Below are positions 61,861 through 64,000 of a stretch of DNA of 64,000 nt, piece after piece. Below the pieces are notes generated by a model, which was given only the letters and a program-made list of their open reading frames with translations, made no database searches and was not told where the DNA came from. The stretch is taken from contig NC_088178.1 of the NCBI RefSeq assembly GCF_028769735.1, positions 3,166,001-3,230,000 of the forward strand, read 5' to 3'. The position numbers and the translations under genes are program-made. The stretch is from Zonotrichia leucophrys gambelii. Its lineage: Eukaryota; Chordata; Aves; Passeriformes; Passerellidae. Position 1 is the first letter of the stretch, and each line of letters opens with the position of its first letter.

Positions 61861-64000
61861 CTCCAGCTCTGTGCCTCACCTGGCCTTTACTCCCCACCCA
61901 GTTACCCTCCTGCCTGGCTGAGCACAACTGAGGCTCCTGGTGCTCATCACCCCAGAGGAAGTCACTGTACCAGCAGTGTGGGCTGCTCTGGAGGCACACA
62001 GAGAGGCAGGGCTGGGTACAAAGCAGTGTCTGTGCTGACTTGCTGTGAGCACTGAGCCGCTCCTGACAGCAAAATGACTTTGACATGAACACACGGTACT
62101 CCACATTTGCACACAGGCATCTGTGCTCCAAATATTTTAGTGAGCATCCAGCTGTTCTCTCTGGACCCTACTCCAACCATATGCACTGTTTACCTTTCAA
62201 ATTTTATTGCTCCAGGGGAAGAGACACCAGGCATCATCTCCTTCTCTAAATGCTGGTGTGCTGCCAAGCTCTCCTCCTGTCCACCTTTTGCACACTCTGG
62301 GAGCTAACATTTGCCACAAGCCCAATAACCTATTTTTTACAGCTAATCCAATACCTGGCATCAAATCTCCAACTGAGAAGAGGATTGTCATGGGATTATA
62401 TTTTTTTTTGTTAGTTTACATACTAATTATAAATACAGAGGCTGAATTACAGCCTAGACAGAATCAAGGAGCTGCATCTGGAGTGTAGGACACCAACCCC
62501 TGTGTCCTCATGGGTGTGTGACAACATGCTGAAATAAAGACAAAGCATTAATCTCTTTGTGACTGCTTCTGACGTGCAGCACTTCTGCTGAAGACTCTTT
62601 TAAAGCCTTAAGCATTTCCCATGTAAACAAAACCTCAAGCCTCTACAAAGTAAGCTTGTGCAATTGGAAATAAATGTTTATTTTGAAATAAAAAGAAGGC
62701 ATCTGCATATATACAGACAAATCATAAGCCTTTGATCAACCCTACAAAGCATGTCTGCATGTAACAAAAACTGTCAGGCTCATAACTTCCTCTGGAAAGA
62801 AAAAGAATGTGATGTCCTACACCCTACTTATTCACCAAGATTATTTATGCCCCTAAAGAAAACTCTTTTGTCTATTCAGTAACAGAAATAAATCCAAGCT
62901 AAAGATCTGTAGCTGTCAGTCAACAGAGCAAGTGCTTTACAAATGAAAGCAGAAGCAAGGGTGGGATAACATGAGACATGCTGCCAGTGCTGGCACTCTC
63001 AGAATGTCCCAAACTTGCATCTCTTGCTTTCCTAATCCATCAGGAGCAAAGAGGAGACCACAAATGTTACAGCACCAGCAGAGGATATCTGTCACCACTA
63101 AAGCTTTTCCCCTACCAATTCATACTGCTTTAGCACCACCTCTTACTTCTGGGTTTGAATTCTACCCTAGAGCACCTGTACTCCCCACTCCTACCCTGAT
63201 ACACCATTCCATCCCCACAGAATCAGTGTGATCCTTCTTTGAAAGGTGCCACTGGAATTCAGAATTGGGGTTAAATAATTCCCATAATGGGAGGACACAA
63301 CAGGACGCTCCTGTACCATCTGATATTACACCAACGACATTTGTTTACACAAGTATTAAAGAGAGGATAAATTTAAATATCTGAAAGGCAAACATTCGAG
63401 GAAATAATATTTAGAGTGGCCCCTGTCCATTGGAGCAGAAAATGGGGATGAATAATTTACAGCTGCACTTTGGTGGCCGCGGCAGCACCGTGAGGAGCTC
63501 GGGGAGATGCCGACACAGCTGCTCACCAAGTGGAATAATCAGCAGCACTTCTAGCAACAATGGTCCACTAACCTGCTCTACTTAGGTGACAAATGGAACA
63601 GGAAGCAGTGGGAGGACAAGGAATCAACAAAAAACCCACCCCAGCATGCTCCCAGTGAGGTCAGAATTTCATGTTTTTGCCGTACCGCACATTCTGCCTC
63701 AGAGGAAAGCAGAGCTATGCTCGGGTTTAGCCTCTAAATCATCACAGATTCTTGCTAAAGGTGCCTTAGGGTCACAAAAGGATGCCTGGTTTGGCACACT
63801 TGCATTCAGGCCTTCCTGCTGTGCCACAAGGAGCTGGGAATGATATCCTGGGAGCAGCATCCACTCATCTCCCTTGTTCTGCTAACAGTGAGCAGAAGGC
63901 AACAAACAGCTACGGAAGCAAACACGCTCCAAAGAACTCTCCAGAAAGCCAAGCAAGGCTCATGGCACAGCTGGGAATGCAGCAGCATTTGATACCTCTC
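61861..64000. other. Intron-like sequence to the window end
   Basis: No gene or transposon recognised. A small CpG cluster lies at about 63474-63522 ('ggccgcggcagcaccg'). Confidence 0.5.

Overview
The window is nuclear DNA of a bird, most likely a passerine. It is AT-rich and almost gene-free, and it carries many 3'-truncated CR1 LINE copies plus several 440-610 bp solo LTRs of endogenous retroviruses. No prokaryotic-style gene layout, CRISPR array, rRNA or tRNA gene is visible. The long open frames are mostly chance frames or fragments of CR1 reverse transcriptase.

The one confident piece of host coding sequence is a 102-nt minus-strand exon at 6137-6238. It has canonical splice sites and encodes part of the SPX domain of XPR1, the phosphate exporter. 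Its flanks look intronic, so much of the window may be intron of an XPR1-type gene read on the minus strand. The exon differs at three or four residues that I remember as nearly invariant, which raises the possibility of a diverged or decaying extra copy.

Layout: 1-570 holds two head-to-tail CR1 3' ends. 571-11600 is intron-like sequence with the XPR1-like exon, a small CR1 piece and simple repeats. 11597-12949 holds two related LTRs in tandem: a solo LTR with a perfect 6-bp target duplication, and an older 562-bp LTR followed by a decayed primer-binding-site-like sequence. 13-31 kb is intron-like with CR1 pieces at 14.5, 23.5, 26.9 and 29.5 kb, a CpG-richer unique block at 22.1-23.3 kb and a (CATC)n microsatellite inside a CR1. 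31.86-32.62 kb is an AT-only satellite-like block with a 280-bp higher-order period. 34.0-34.5 kb is an LTR carrying a TTCTA pentanucleotide array. CR1 copies sit at 36.4, 39.5, 49.9, 60.1 and 61.6 kb. Solo LTRs sit at 43.1-43.6, 56.15-56.73 and 60.43-61.0 kb, the last nested inside a CR1 tail with a perfect 6-bp duplication.

I see no operon-like or pathway-level system. The points most worth following are the divergent XPR1-like exon, the dated and nested LTR insertions, two or three protein-like frames I could not identify, and two blocks that look like conserved non-coding DNA.
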